Below are positions 32,545 to 41,663 of a DNA stretch of 64,000 nucleotides, piece by piece. This DNA is from Pseudomonas sp. F(2018). GTDB taxonomy: Bacteria; Pseudomonadota; Gammaproteobacteria; Pseudomonadales; Pseudomonadaceae. The notes under the pieces are model-generated. The model saw only the letters and a list, made by a program, of their open reading frames with translations. It did no database searches and had not been told where the DNA came from. Each line of letters starts with the position of its first letter. Position 1 is the first letter of the stretch. Both the position numbers and the translations under genes were made by a program. The stretch spans positions 372,001-436,000 of the forward strand of contig NZ_SCOM01000003.1 of the NCBI RefSeq assembly GCF_005508865.1, given 5' to 3'.

Positions 32545-33726
32545 ATGGCCGCCAAGGCAAGCTTCAACTGGATCGACCCGCTCCTGCTGGACCAGCAGCT
32601 GACCGAGGAAGAGCGCATGGTGCGCGACAGCGCCCAGCAGTTCGCCGCCGACAAGCTGGCCCCGCGCGTGCTGGAAGCCTTCCGCCATGAAAAGACCGAC
32701 CCGGCGATCTTCCGCGAGATGGGCGAGACCGGCCTGCTCGGCGCCACCATCCCCGAGGCCTACGGTGGCAGCGGTCTGAACTACGTGTGCTACGGCCTGA
32801 TCGCCCGCGAAGTGGAGCGCATTGATTCCGGCTACCGCTCGATGATGAGCGTGCAGTCTTCCCTGGTGATGGTGCCGATCTTCGAGTTCGGCAACGAGGC
32901 CACCAAGCAGAAGTACCTGCCCAAGCTGGCCAGCGGCGAGTACATCGGCTGCTTCGGCCTGACCGAGCCGAACCATGGCTCCGACCCGGGCTCGATGATC
33001 ACCCGCGCCAAGAAGGTCGACGGCGGCTACCGCATCAGCGGCAGCAAGATGTGGATCACCAACAGCCCGATCGCCGACGTGTTCGTGGTCTGGGCCAAGG
33101 ACGACACCGGCGAGATCCGCGGCTTCGTCCTGGAGAAAGGCTGGGAAGGCCTGAGCGCCCCGGCGATCCACGGCAAGGTCGGCCTGCGCGCCTCGATCAC
33201 CGGCGAGATCGTCATGGACAACGTGTTCTGCCCGGAAGAGAACGCCTTCCCCGACGTGCGCGGCCTGAAAGGCCCGTTCACCTGCCTCAACTCCGCGCGC
33301 TACGGCATCAGCTGGGGCGCCCTGGGCGCCGCCGAGTTCTGCTGGCACACCGCGCGCCAGTACACCCTGGATCGCACCCAGTTCGGCCGCCCGCTGGCGC
33401 AGACCCAGCTGATCCAGAAGAAGCTGGCCGATATGCAGACCGAAATCACCCTGGCCCTGCAAGGTTGCCTGCGCCTGGGTCGGATGAAGGACGAGGGCAC
33501 CGCCGCGGTGGAAATCACCTCGATCATGAAGCGCAACAGCTGCGGCAAGGCGCTGGATATCGCGCGCATGGCCCGCGACATGATGGGCGGCAACGGCATC
33601 AGCGACGAGTTCGGCGTGGCCCGCCATCTGGTCAACCTCGAGGTGGTCAACACCTACGAGGGCACCCACGACGTGCACGCGCTGATCCTCGGCCGCGCGC
33701 AGACCGGCCTGCAGGCGTTCTTCTAA
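32545..33726 (+). CDS. gcdH: Glutaryl-CoA dehydrogenase
   Basis: A 393-aa flavoenzyme that oxidises and decarboxylates glutaryl-CoA to crotonyl-CoA in lysine, tryptophan and glutarate degradation, passing electrons to ETF. The FAD-binding [16 protein letters not shown] and [18 protein letters not shown], and the catalytic glutamate in [19 protein letters not shown], are intact. [17 protein letters not shown] at the N-terminus is typical of GcdH. The next gene encodes the CoA transferase that makes its substrate. Confidence 0.96.
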   Translation: MAAKASFNWIDPLLLDQQLTEEERMVRDSAQQFAADKLAPRVLEAFRHEKTDPAIFREMGETGLLGATIPEAYGGSGLNYVCYGLIAREVERIDSGYRSMMSVQSSLVMVPIFEFGNEATKQKYLPKLASGEYIGCFGLTEPNHGSDPGSMITRAKKVDGGYRISGSKMWITNSPIADVFVVWAKDDTGEIRGFVLEKGWEGLSAPAIHGKVGLRASITGEIVMDNVFCPEENAFPDVRGLKGPFTCLNSARYGISWGALGAAEFCWHTARQYTLDRTQFGRPLAQTQLIQKKLADMQTEITLALQGCLRLGRMKDEGTAAVEITSIMKRNSCGKALDIARMARDMMGGNGISDEFGVARHLVNLEVVNTYEGTHDVHALILGRAQTGLQAFF

Positions 33727-33733
33727 GCCCAGC

Positions 33734-33827
33734 CTCCCTCTCCCTCCGGGAGAGGGGCGGGGGTGAGGGCCCCTGCAGGCCACGCCGAGCTCCTCTCACC
33801 CCAACCCTCTCACGACGGGAGAGGGAG
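33734..33827. repeat. Imperfect long inverted repeat between gcdH and the CoA transferase gene
   Basis: CTCCCTCTCCC (33734-33744) is matched by GGGAGAGGGAG (33817-33827), and the similarity continues inwards for roughly 40 bp per arm (GGGGTGAG against CTCACCCC). The form resembles CCCTCTCCC-type intergenic repeats known to me from pseudomonads. It interrupts an otherwise tight two-gene operon. Confidence 0.65.
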
Positions 33828-33856
33828 CTATCCGTGCTTATTCAAGGAGTCTCGCC

Positions 33857-35080
33857 ATGCCCGGCGCCCTGTCCCATATCCGTGTCCTCGACCTGTCCCG
33901 CGTACTGGCCGGCCCCTGGGCCGGGCAGATACTCGCCGACCTCGGCGCCGAGGTGATCAAGGTCGAGCGTCCCGGCAGCGGCGACGACACCCGCCACTGG
34001 GGCCCGCCCTATATCAAGGACGCCGACGGCAACGACAGCCGCGAGGCGGCGTACTTCCAGTGCGCCAACCGCAACAAGCAGTCGCTGACCCTGGACTTCA
34101 CCCAGGCCGAGGGCCAGCGCCTGGTGCGCGAACTGGCGGCGCAGTGCGACGTGGTGCTGGAGAATTTCAAGGTCGGCGGCCTGGCCGCTTACGGCCTCGA
34201 CTATGAATCGCTGAAGGCGGTCAATCCACGGCTGATCTACTGCTCGATCACCGGCTTCGGCCAGGACGGCCCCTACGCCAAGCGCGCCGGCTACGACTTC
34301 ATGATCCAGGGCCTCGGCGGGCTGATGAGCCTGACCGGCAAGCCCGATGGCGAGGACGGGGCCGGACCGATGAAGGTCGGCGTGGCGCTGACCGACATCC
34401 TCACCGGCCTGTACGCCACCGTCGGCGTGCTGGCCGCGCTCAGCGCCCGCGAGCACAGCGGCCAGGGCCAGTACATCGACGTTGCCCTGCTCGACGTGCA
34501 GGTGGCCTGCCTGGCCAATCAGGCGATGAACTACCTGGCCACCGGCAGCGCGCCCAAGCGCCTGGGCAACGCCCATCCGAACATCGTGCCGTACCAGGAC
34601 TTCCCCACCGCCGACGGCGACTTCATCCTCGCCGTGGGCAACGACGGACAGTTCCGCAAGTTTTGCGAGGTCGCCGGACTCCCGGCTTTGCCCGACGACC
34701 CGCGTTTTTCCACCAACAAGGCACGCGTCGCCCACCGTACCGAGCTGATCCCGCTGCTGCGCCAGGCCACGGTGTTCAAGACCACCGCCGAGTGGGTCGC
34801 GCTGCTGGAGGCGGCCGGCGTGCCCTGCGGGCCGATCAATGATCTGGCCCAGGTGTTCGCCGACCCGCAGGTGCAGGCCCGCGGCCTGCGCGTGGACATG
34901 GCCAACGGCATGGGCAGCAGCACCCCGCAGGTGGCCAGCCCGCTGCGCCTGTCCACCACCCCAGTGGACTACCGCCTGGCCCCGCCGCTGCTGGGCGAGC
35001 ACACCGATGCCCTGCTGCAGCGCCTGCTCGGCCTCGACGCCGAACAGATCGCCAGCCTGCGTGCCGCTGCAGTGATCTAG
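33857..35080 (+). CDS. gcdG: CaiB/BaiF CoA transferase, probable succinyl-CoA:glutarate CoA-transferase
   Basis: A 407-aa class III CoA transferase. Family features: VLDLSRVLAGPWAGQILADLGAEVIKVERPGSGD at the N-terminus, NRNKQSLTLDF, and the catalytic aspartate in MKVGVALTDILTGLYATVG. It lies directly after gcdH, where P. putida carries gcdG, so glutarate is the likely acceptor. The C-terminal half keeps the LLEAAGVPCGPINDLAQVFADPQV block. Confidence 0.9.
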   Translation: MPGALSHIRVLDLSRVLAGPWAGQILADLGAEVIKVERPGSGDDTRHWGPPYIKDADGNDSREAAYFQCANRNKQSLTLDFTQAEGQRLVRELAAQCDVVLENFKVGGLAAYGLDYESLKAVNPRLIYCSITGFGQDGPYAKRAGYDFMIQGLGGLMSLTGKPDGEDGAGPMKVGVALTDILTGLYATVGVLAALSAREHSGQGQYIDVALLDVQVACLANQAMNYLATGSAPKRLGNAHPNIVPYQDFPTADGDFILAVGNDGQFRKFCEVAGLPALPDDPRFSTNKARVAHRTELIPLLRQATVFKTTAEWVALLEAAGVPCGPINDLAQVFADPQVQARGLRVDMANGMGSSTPQVASPLRLSTTPVDYRLAPPLLGEHTDALLQRLLGLDAEQIASLRAAAVI

Positions 35081-35111
35081 GCGAATGGCCTAAGCCTTCT
35101 CGGTGCCCAGC

Positions 35112-36584
35112 CTAGTCCTCGACCAGGCCGAAGCCGGTCTCGATCAGGCGGATATGGTCGAGCATGCGCCGCCGCGCCAGGCTGGCATCGCCGGCCAGCA
35201 CCGCGGCGCCCAGGCGCGCCTGGTGCTCGCCGAGGCGCTGCAGTATCCATTGCGCCACATCGCCGCTCGGGTAGCTCTCCGCCACCGCACTGAGCACCCT
35301 GGCGAACAATGCCAGGGCACGGTTGCCGCTGAGCTCGGCGATACAGCGATCCAGCTCGCCGCTGCGGCGCAGACGCTCCATATCGCTGGCCGCGTGCAGG
35401 CGCTCCAGCTGCGCCTGCAGGCGCTGGCGCCCGTCGTCACTCAGGCGTGACGCGGCGAGCGCCACCACCGCCGGCTGCAGGTTCTTCCATACCGCATGGA
35501 AATGCGGCCCCAGCGACGGCGCCTGGCCCAGGTACTCCACGGCCAGGCGCACCGTGTAACTGGGGTCCGGCGTGTCCACCAGCAGGCCCCCACCGGGGCC
35601 GCGCCGGCTGCGCAGGATGGCATGCAGTTCGAGGGTGCGCACCGCCTCGCGCAACACCGCGCGGCTGACGCCGTGCAGCGCCTGCAGGTCCGGCTCGGCG
35701 CCGATGCGCGAGCCAGGGCCGAGGCCGGAGGCGGCGATGTTGCGCGCGATGACCACGGCCAGGCGGTGGCCGCTCTTGTCGTAGACCTTGCCGAAGGCGA
35801 AGTCCGGCGCCGCCGCCAGATGACTCATGGCCGAAGTGGGGCCGCGCTGCAGGCTGCCGCGCTGCTCGATGATCAGCTCACGGGTCAGCCGTAGCTTGTC
35901 GTGCACTCGCTCGCGCGCCTCCAGACCGTTACCGGCGATCAGCGCCTCCAGCAACTGGATCTTCAGCCGCCGTACCTGGCCGAACACCTCCTGCACCCTC
36001 AGCCAGGCATGCGGATCACGCGGTGTACGGCCACTGACGGTGACGTATTGCAGGGCCTCGAACAGCAGACTGATGGCCGGGTTGCCGGCCACCTGACAGA
36101 TGAATTCGCGCACCTTGGTCAACAGCTGCAGCTCGGTGTTGAAGCAACCCGGCTGCTCCTCGCCCAGCTCGGCGATCAGCAGGCGCGCATGGGGAATGTC
36201 CGGCTCGTCCAGGCGCTCGGCCGCCAGCATCACCGCCTGCGATTCGACCAGCTCACGCGCCTCGTACAGCTCGTCGAAACTGACGTCGGTCAGCTCCAGG
36301 TAGGTGGCCAGCGCCAGCGCCGCCGAGTCCCGCGCCGGGCGGCTGATCACCAGGCCGCCGCCGCTGCCACGGCGCATGCTGGCCACCCCGTGGCGCTCCA
36401 GCTGGCGCACTGCCTCGCGCAGGGTGGAGCGACAGACGCCGTAGCGCTCCATCAACTGCGCCTCGGAGCCGAATACCCGACCCACCGGCCAGCCAATGGC
36501 GGCGATGTCGCGCTGCAGCGACTCGGCCACCCGCTCGGCCAGCTTGGCTGGCCGTACGGCATCGATACCTGACGTACCCGACAT
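35112..36584 (-). CDS. Tandem-duplicated GntR (FadR/FCD-type) regulator
   Basis: A 490-aa protein, twice the usual 230-250 aa. The first unit has a winged helix at about 15-80 (FGSEAQLMERYGVCRSTLREAVRQLERHGV) and an FCD-like effector domain to about 245. The second has another winged helix at about 270-337 (IGAEPDLQALHGVSRAVLREAVRTLELHAI) with a shorter FCD-like domain after it. Both carry LREAVR and a GGGL wing turn, so both could bind DNA. It is divergent from an MFS transporter, its likely target. Confidence 0.88.
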   Translation of the reverse strand: MSGTSGIDAVRPAKLAERVAESLQRDIAAIGWPVGRVFGSEAQLMERYGVCRSTLREAVRQLERHGVASMRRGSGGGLVISRPARDSAALALATYLELTDVSFDELYEARELVESQAVMLAAERLDEPDIPHARLLIAELGEEQPGCFNTELQLLTKVREFICQVAGNPAISLLFEALQYVTVSGRTPRDPHAWLRVQEVFGQVRRLKIQLLEALIAGNGLEARERVHDKLRLTRELIIEQRGSLQRGPTSAMSHLAAAPDFAFGKVYDKSGHRLAVVIARNIAASGLGPGSRIGAEPDLQALHGVSRAVLREAVRTLELHAILRSRRGPGGGLLVDTPDPSYTVRLAVEYLGQAPSLGPHFHAVWKNLQPAVVALAASRLSDDGRQRLQAQLERLHAASDMERLRRSGELDRCIAELSGNRALALFARVLSAVAESYPSGDVAQWILQRLGEHQARLGAAVLAGDASLARRRMLDHIRLIETGFGLVED

Positions 36585-36645
36585 GTTTGCCGCCCAATCC
36601 GTGGAGAAGGCGACACATTAGTCCAGTTTTTTCCGATTTAATACG

Positions 36646-36655
36646 GCACCGGTGC
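36646..36655. promoter_or_regulatory. Short palindrome in the GntR / MFS divergent region
   Basis: GCACCGGTGC is a perfect 10-bp palindrome 62 bp upstream of the tandem GntR start. It is short, and the only candidate operator I see in the 219-bp gap. Confidence 0.3.
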
Positions 36656-36803
36656 ACAGATATTCGCCATAGGGCATCAGCCCAATTCAGCTCGCTGATA
36701 ACACCTTCGTGCGATATTAAGCCGCGCTTATACGGACCTAAGCTGGGTTCACACCCGTCACCCCCAACGCGTGCCAGGATGGCGCCGCGGAGAGCCTTGA
36801 CCC

Positions 36804-38135
36804 ATGTCCAATAACAACAACGGTTATCCCTCCAGCCTTTCTGCCTGGATCACCGTGACCATTCTGATGGTCGCCTACGTGCTGTCGTTCATCGACCGAC
36901 AGATCCTCAACCTGCTGGTGGGCCCGATCCGCCGCGACTTGGTGATCAGCGACACGCAGATGAGCCTGCTGATGGGCTTGTCCTTCGCCCTGTTCTATAC
37001 CGTCTGCGGCATTCCCCTCGGGCGCCTGGCCGACACCAAGAGCCGCCGCGGCCTGATCGCCATCGGCGTGCTGTTCTGGAGCGCCGCCACCGCCGCCTGT
37101 GGCATGGCCAAGCTGTACTGGCAATTCCTCATCTGCCGGGTCGGTGTCGGCGTCGGCGAAGCGGCGCTGTCGCCGGCCGCCTATTCGCTGATCGCCGACA
37201 GCTTCCCGCCCAATCGCCGCGCCACCGCCATGGCGGTATACGGCATGGGCGTGTACCTGGGTTCGGGCATCGCCTTCCTGCTCGGCGGCCTGGTGATCCA
37301 GTTCGCCTCCGCCCAGGGTGACGTGCATCTGCCCGTGCTCGGCGAAGTGCGGCCCTGGCAGCTGATCTTCCTGATTCTCGGCGCCGCCGGCGTGCTGTTC
37401 ACCCTGCTGATGCTGGCCGTGCGCGAACCGGCCCGCCGCGGTGTGGGCGCCGGCGTGGCGGTACCGCTGGCCGACGTCGGCCGCTACATCCGCAGCAACC
37501 GCCGCACCGTGCTGTGCCACAACCTCGGCTTCGCCGGACTGGCCTTCGCCGGCTATGGCAGCGCCGCCTGGATTCCCACCTTCTACATCCGCACCTACGG
37601 CTGGGATGCCGGCCAGGTCGGCATCATCTACGGCTCCATCGTCGCCGTATTCGGCTGCCTCGGCATCGTCTTCGGCGGGCGCCTGGCGGACTGGCTGGCC
37701 AAGCACGGGCGCAGCGACGCCAACATGCGTGTCGGCCTGTATGCCGCCATCGGCGCCCTGCCCTTCGTCCTGGCCTTCCCGTTGATGGGCAGCGCGTTCT
37801 GGTCGTGCGTACTGATGGCGCCAACGGTGTTCTTCCTCAGCATGCCGTTCGGCGTGGCGCCGGCGGCGATCCAGGAGATCATGCCCAACTCCATGCGCGG
37901 CCAGGCCTCGGCGCTGTACCTGTTCGTCATCACCCTGATCGGCCTGGGCCTGGGCCCGACCGCCGTGGCCCTGGTGACCGACTTCGTGTTCGCCGACGAC
38001 AACGCCCTGCGCTATTCGCTGCTGATCGTCACCGGCATCGCCGTGTGCGCCTCCGTGCTGCTGCTGTGGCGCGGCCTACACCCCTACCGCGAGAGCCTGC
38101 AGCGCCTGCAGCAGTGGTCGCTGAACCCGGCCTGA
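36804..38135 (+). CDS. MFS transporter, spinster-like
   Basis: A 443-aa major facilitator with twelve predicted helices. The first helix contains VAYVLSFIDRQILNLLVGPIRRDL, typical of the spinster/hexuronate-like branch, followed by GRLADTKSRR, the loop 2-3 motif A. GVGVGEAALSPAAYSLIADSFPPNRR is the motif around helices 4-5. The substrate is unknown; neighbours (GntR regulator, outer-membrane DUF1302 pair) give no firm clue. A terminator follows. Confidence 0.89.
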   Translation: MSNNNNGYPSSLSAWITVTILMVAYVLSFIDRQILNLLVGPIRRDLVISDTQMSLLMGLSFALFYTVCGIPLGRLADTKSRRGLIAIGVLFWSAATAACGMAKLYWQFLICRVGVGVGEAALSPAAYSLIADSFPPNRRATAMAVYGMGVYLGSGIAFLLGGLVIQFASAQGDVHLPVLGEVRPWQLIFLILGAAGVLFTLLMLAVREPARRGVGAGVAVPLADVGRYIRSNRRTVLCHNLGFAGLAFAGYGSAAWIPTFYIRTYGWDAGQVGIIYGSIVAVFGCLGIVFGGRLADWLAKHGRSDANMRVGLYAAIGALPFVLAFPLMGSAFWSCVLMAPTVFFLSMPFGVAPAAIQEIMPNSMRGQASALYLFVITLIGLGLGPTAVALVTDFVFADDNALRYSLLIVTGIAVCASVLLLWRGLHPYRESLQRLQQWSLNPA

Positions 38136-38156
38136 AGCGCAACTTGCGATGCTTCC

Positions 38157-38182
38157 AAAGCCCCGCCTCGGCGGGGCTTTTT
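38157..38182 (+). terminator. Terminator after the MFS gene
   Basis: AAAGCCCCGC (38157-38166) pairs with GCGGGGCTTT (38171-38180) and continues into a T-run. Confidence 0.9.
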
Positions 38183-38365
38183 CATTGTCCACGGCGTTTC
38201 GCTGATGACCCTGCATTCAGACAATTTCTGGACAGCGCCAGAGGCCGCCGCAGAGGCCGCTTAATCCTTTCGGGCGACAGCACGAATACGTCCTTGGTGC
38301 GCTTATGCGCCTGTCATCCGCTGGGTAGTGTGCGGCCAGTTGCACCCCCATTCACGGAGAGCCTC

Positions 38366-40141
38366 ATGACAAAAACAACAAGGCCCGGAATCTTCCAGCC
38401 GCACACCCTCGCCCTGGCCGTCGCCCTCGGAACCATTGCTCCGGCGCATGCCGTCAACTTCAACATCGGGGAGATCGAAGGCCAACTCGACTCGTCCATC
38501 TCGGTCGGCGCAAGCTGGTCCACTGCTAGCCCGGACAAGGATCTGATCGGCAATGCCAACGGTGGAACCGGCTTCACCCAGACCGGTGACGATGGCCGCA
38601 TGAACTTCAAGAAGGGCGAGACCTTCTCGAAGATCTTCAAGGGTATTCATGACCTCGAACTGAAATACGGCGATACCGGCGTATTCGTTCGCGGCAAGTA
38701 CTGGTACGACTTCGAGCTGAAAGACGAGCATCGCCTGTTCAAGGATATCGACGACTCCAACCGTAAGCAGGCGGCTCAGGCTTCTGGCGCCGAGATTCTC
38801 GACGCCTTCGTCTATCACAACTACGCCATTGGCGAGATGCCCGGCTCGGTTCGCCTGGGCAAGCAGGTGGTCAGCTGGGGTGAAAGCACCTTTATCGGCA
38901 ACGGCATCAATGCGATCAACCCCGTCGATGCTGCCGCGTTCCGCCGCCCAGGTGCGGAGATCAAGGAAGGCCTGATTCCGGTCAACATGTTCTACGTGTC
39001 GCAGACCATCACCGATCAACTGTCGGCCGAAGCCTTTTATCAGTTGGAATGGGAACAGACCGTCGCCGACAACTGCGGAACGTTCTTCTCCTCCAGCGAC
39101 GTAGCCGCGGACGGCTGTGACACCAACTACAACATCCTCGATGCAGCTACCGTTAGAACTCTGCAAGCAGCCAAGGCCGGTCCGGCTGGTGCTTTGCTGA
39201 CTGGCGTGACCATCGACAATGAAGGTCTGGTTGTGCCGCGCGGAGGCGACCACGATGCACGTGACTCCGGCCAGTGGGGCACTGCGCTGCGCTGGTTAGG
39301 CGACGATACCGAGTACGCTGCCTACTTCATGAACTACCACAGCCGTACACCCAACGCGATGTTCCAAAATGCCAACGCCGCTGCTATCGGCAGAGCAGGG
39401 GTAGTCCCCTCTCTCCGCTCCCCGATTCTGCTAGGTAACGGCGAGTACTATCTCGAGTACCCGGAAGATATTCGTCTGTATGGCCTGAGCTTCTCCACAA
39501 CACTGCCTACCGGCACAGCATGGGCTGGCGAAATTAGCTATCGCCCGAACATGCCTATCGGTATTAACGGTACCGACATGACTGCCAAGCTGACCACCGC
39601 CACCGCGGCAACAGCAGGGCACATCCATAAAGGCTACAACCGTAAGGAAGTCACCCAGGCACAAACCACTCTGACCCACTTCTTCGATCAGGTGCTCGGT
39701 GCCTCGCGCCTGACATTGGTAGGTGAGGTTGGCATGACCAGTGTCGGCGGTCTGGAAAGCCGCGACGAAGTGGCCTACGGAAGAGACTCCATTTACGGTT
39801 CGCCTCATGGCACCCAGGCATCCAACATTGCCGCCCGCAACGAATACGGCACTCACGGTTTCTATACCAATACATCCTGGGGCTACCGCGCTCGCGGCAT
39901 CCTCGAATACAGCAACGTGTTCGCCGGCATTAATTTGAAGCCCAACGTGGCTTGGTCGCATGACGTCGACGGCTACGGCCCGGTGTTCAACGAAGGCTCC
40001 AAAGCCATCAGCATCGGTGTCGATGCCGATTACCTGAACACCTACAACGCCAGCCTGAGCTACACGAACTTCTTCGACGGCGACTACAACACCCAAACCG
40101 ACCGAGACTTCCTCGCCCTCAGCGTCGGCGTGAACTTCTAA
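38366..40141 (+). CDS. DUF1302-family outer membrane protein
   Basis: A 591-aa predicted beta-barrel with a signal peptide of about 29 residues (ending AHA). The DUF1302 start is VNFNIGEIEGQLDSSISVGASWSTASPDKDLIG; further landmarks are VRLGKQVVSWGESTFIGNGINAINPVD and a C-terminal strand ending in Phe (LALSVGVNF). The ATG at 38366 has a CACGGAGAG site; the frame is open far upstream only as a reading of the MFS gene. It is followed by a DUF1329 gene, its usual partner. Such pairs occur with hydrophobic-compound or lipid transport and catabolism. The central part is less GC-rich than its neighbours. Confidence 0.88.
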   Translation: MTKTTRPGIFQPHTLALAVALGTIAPAHAVNFNIGEIEGQLDSSISVGASWSTASPDKDLIGNANGGTGFTQTGDDGRMNFKKGETFSKIFKGIHDLELKYGDTGVFVRGKYWYDFELKDEHRLFKDIDDSNRKQAAQASGAEILDAFVYHNYAIGEMPGSVRLGKQVVSWGESTFIGNGINAINPVDAAAFRRPGAEIKEGLIPVNMFYVSQTITDQLSAEAFYQLEWEQTVADNCGTFFSSSDVAADGCDTNYNILDAATVRTLQAAKAGPAGALLTGVTIDNEGLVVPRGGDHDARDSGQWGTALRWLGDDTEYAAYFMNYHSRTPNAMFQNANAAAIGRAGVVPSLRSPILLGNGEYYLEYPEDIRLYGLSFSTTLPTGTAWAGEISYRPNMPIGINGTDMTAKLTTATAATAGHIHKGYNRKEVTQAQTTLTHFFDQVLGASRLTLVGEVGMTSVGGLESRDEVAYGRDSIYGSPHGTQASNIAARNEYGTHGFYTNTSWGYRARGILEYSNVFAGINLKPNVAWSHDVDGYGPVFNEGSKAISIGVDADYLNTYNASLSYTNFFDGDYNTQTDRDFLALSVGVNF

Positions 40142-40155
40142 GGGATCCGATCACC

Positions 40156-41523
40156 ATGAGAAAAACAAAACAACTGATCACTGCCCTCACTCTCTCCCTG
40201 CTGGCCGGCAGCGTGCTCGCTGCCGTGTCGCCGGAAGAGGCCGCCAAGCTCGGTGACAGTCTCACTCCGGTGGGTGCGGAGAAATCCGGCAACGCCGACG
40301 GCAGCATCCCGGCCTGGACCGGCGGCCTGGCCAAGGATGCCGCGGCCGTGCTGCCCGGCGGCTTCCTCGGCGACCCGTTCGCCAACGAACAGCCGCTGTT
40401 CACCATCACCGCGCAGAACCTGGACCAGTACAAGGACAAGCTGGCCGAAGGCCAGATCGCCATGTTCAAGCGCTACCCCGAGACCTACAAGATGGTGGTC
40501 TACCCCAGCCATCGCAGCTCGGCGATGCCCGCGCAGATCTACGAAGCCGCCAAGAAGAGCGCGACCAACACCAGCCTGATCGAGGGTGGCAACGGCCTGG
40601 CAGGCTTCGCCGACAGCCGCTACTACGCCTTCCCGATTCCGCAGAACGGCCTGGAAGTGGTGTGGAACCACATCACCCGCTACCGCGGCGGCAACCTGCG
40701 TCGCAGCACCGTACAGGCCGCCCCGCAGACCAATGGCGCCTATACTCTGGTGCACTTCGAAGACGAAGTGGCGTTCCCCAGCCAGACCAAGGGCCTGGAC
40801 CCGAAGAAGGCCGAGAACGCCCTGCTGTTCTTCAAGCAGCGCGTGACCGCGCCGTCGCGCCTGGCCGGCAACGTGCTGCTGGTGCACGACTCGCTGGACC
40901 AGATCGCCGAACCGCGCATGGCCTGGCTGTACAACGCCGGTCAGCGTCGCGTGCGCCGTGCACCGCAGGTGGCCTATGACGGCCCGGGTACCGCCGCCGA
41001 CGGCATGCGTACCTCGGACAACTTCGACATGTACAACGGCGCCCCCAACCGCTACGACTGGAAGCTGGTGGGCAAGCGCGAGCTGTACATCCCTTACAAC
41101 AGCTACAAGCTGCAGTCGCCGGACGTGAAGTACGACGACATCATCCAGGCTGGCCACACCAACCAGGATCTGGCGCGCTATGAGCTGCACCGCGTGTGGG
41201 AAGTCGAGGCGACCCTGAAATCGGGCGAGCGCAACATCTACGCCAAGCGCCGCTTCTTCGTCGACGAGGACTCCTGGCAGATCGCCGTGTCCGAGCACTA
41301 CGACGGTCGCGGCCAGCTGTGGCGCGTAGGCCAGGCCATGCTGGTGCAGCAGTTCGAACAACAGGTCCCGGTGTATGCCTTCGAGGCCCTGTACGACATC
41401 ATCGCTGGCCGCTACATCGCCGTTGGCATGGCCAACGAAGAGAAAGTCGCCGTGCAGTACGGCATCCAGGCCTCGGCGGTGGACTTCACCCCGGCGGCTC
41501 TGCGCAACGCCGGCGTCCGCTGA
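40156..41523 (+). CDS. DUF1329-family exported protein
   Basis: A 455-aa protein with a signal peptide of about 22 residues (ending VLA). Diagnostic sequence: AVSPEEAAKLGDSLTPVGAEKSGNADGSIPAWTGGL at the start and, later, KRELYIPYNSYKLQSP and VWEVEATLKSGERNIYAKRRFFVDEDSWQI. The fold recalls LolB-like outer-membrane lipid handling proteins, as reported for this family as far as I recall. It is 14 bp after the DUF1302 gene and ends at a strong terminator, so the two form an operon. Confidence 0.9.
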   Translation: MRKTKQLITALTLSLLAGSVLAAVSPEEAAKLGDSLTPVGAEKSGNADGSIPAWTGGLAKDAAAVLPGGFLGDPFANEQPLFTITAQNLDQYKDKLAEGQIAMFKRYPETYKMVVYPSHRSSAMPAQIYEAAKKSATNTSLIEGGNGLAGFADSRYYAFPIPQNGLEVVWNHITRYRGGNLRRSTVQAAPQTNGAYTLVHFEDEVAFPSQTKGLDPKKAENALLFFKQRVTAPSRLAGNVLLVHDSLDQIAEPRMAWLYNAGQRRVRRAPQVAYDGPGTAADGMRTSDNFDMYNGAPNRYDWKLVGKRELYIPYNSYKLQSPDVKYDDIIQAGHTNQDLARYELHRVWEVEATLKSGERNIYAKRRFFVDEDSWQIAVSEHYDGRGQLWRVGQAMLVQQFEQQVPVYAFEALYDIIAGRYIAVGMANEEKVAVQYGIQASAVDFTPAALRNAGVR

Positions 41524-41551
41524 GTTCCATCGCAACGCTGCTCCAACTTGA

Positions 41552-41576
41552 GGCGACCCCAGTGGTCGCCTTTTTT
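41552..41576 (+). terminator. Terminator of the DUF1302-DUF1329 operon
   Basis: GGCGACC (41552-41558) pairs with GGTCGCC (41564-41570), followed by TTTTTT. Confidence 0.92.
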
Positions 41577-41663
41577 GTCTGCACGGCCAACTAAGCGGCG
41601 CGATTGGGTAACATCGACCCCATCCCGACGCCCACAATCACAACAAAAGCCGAGGCCACGACC

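Noticed and set aside
37514-38365. Upstream extension of the DUF1302 gene frame through the MFS gene
   Set aside because: A terminator lies in between, and the signal peptide and ribosome binding site place the true start at 38366.
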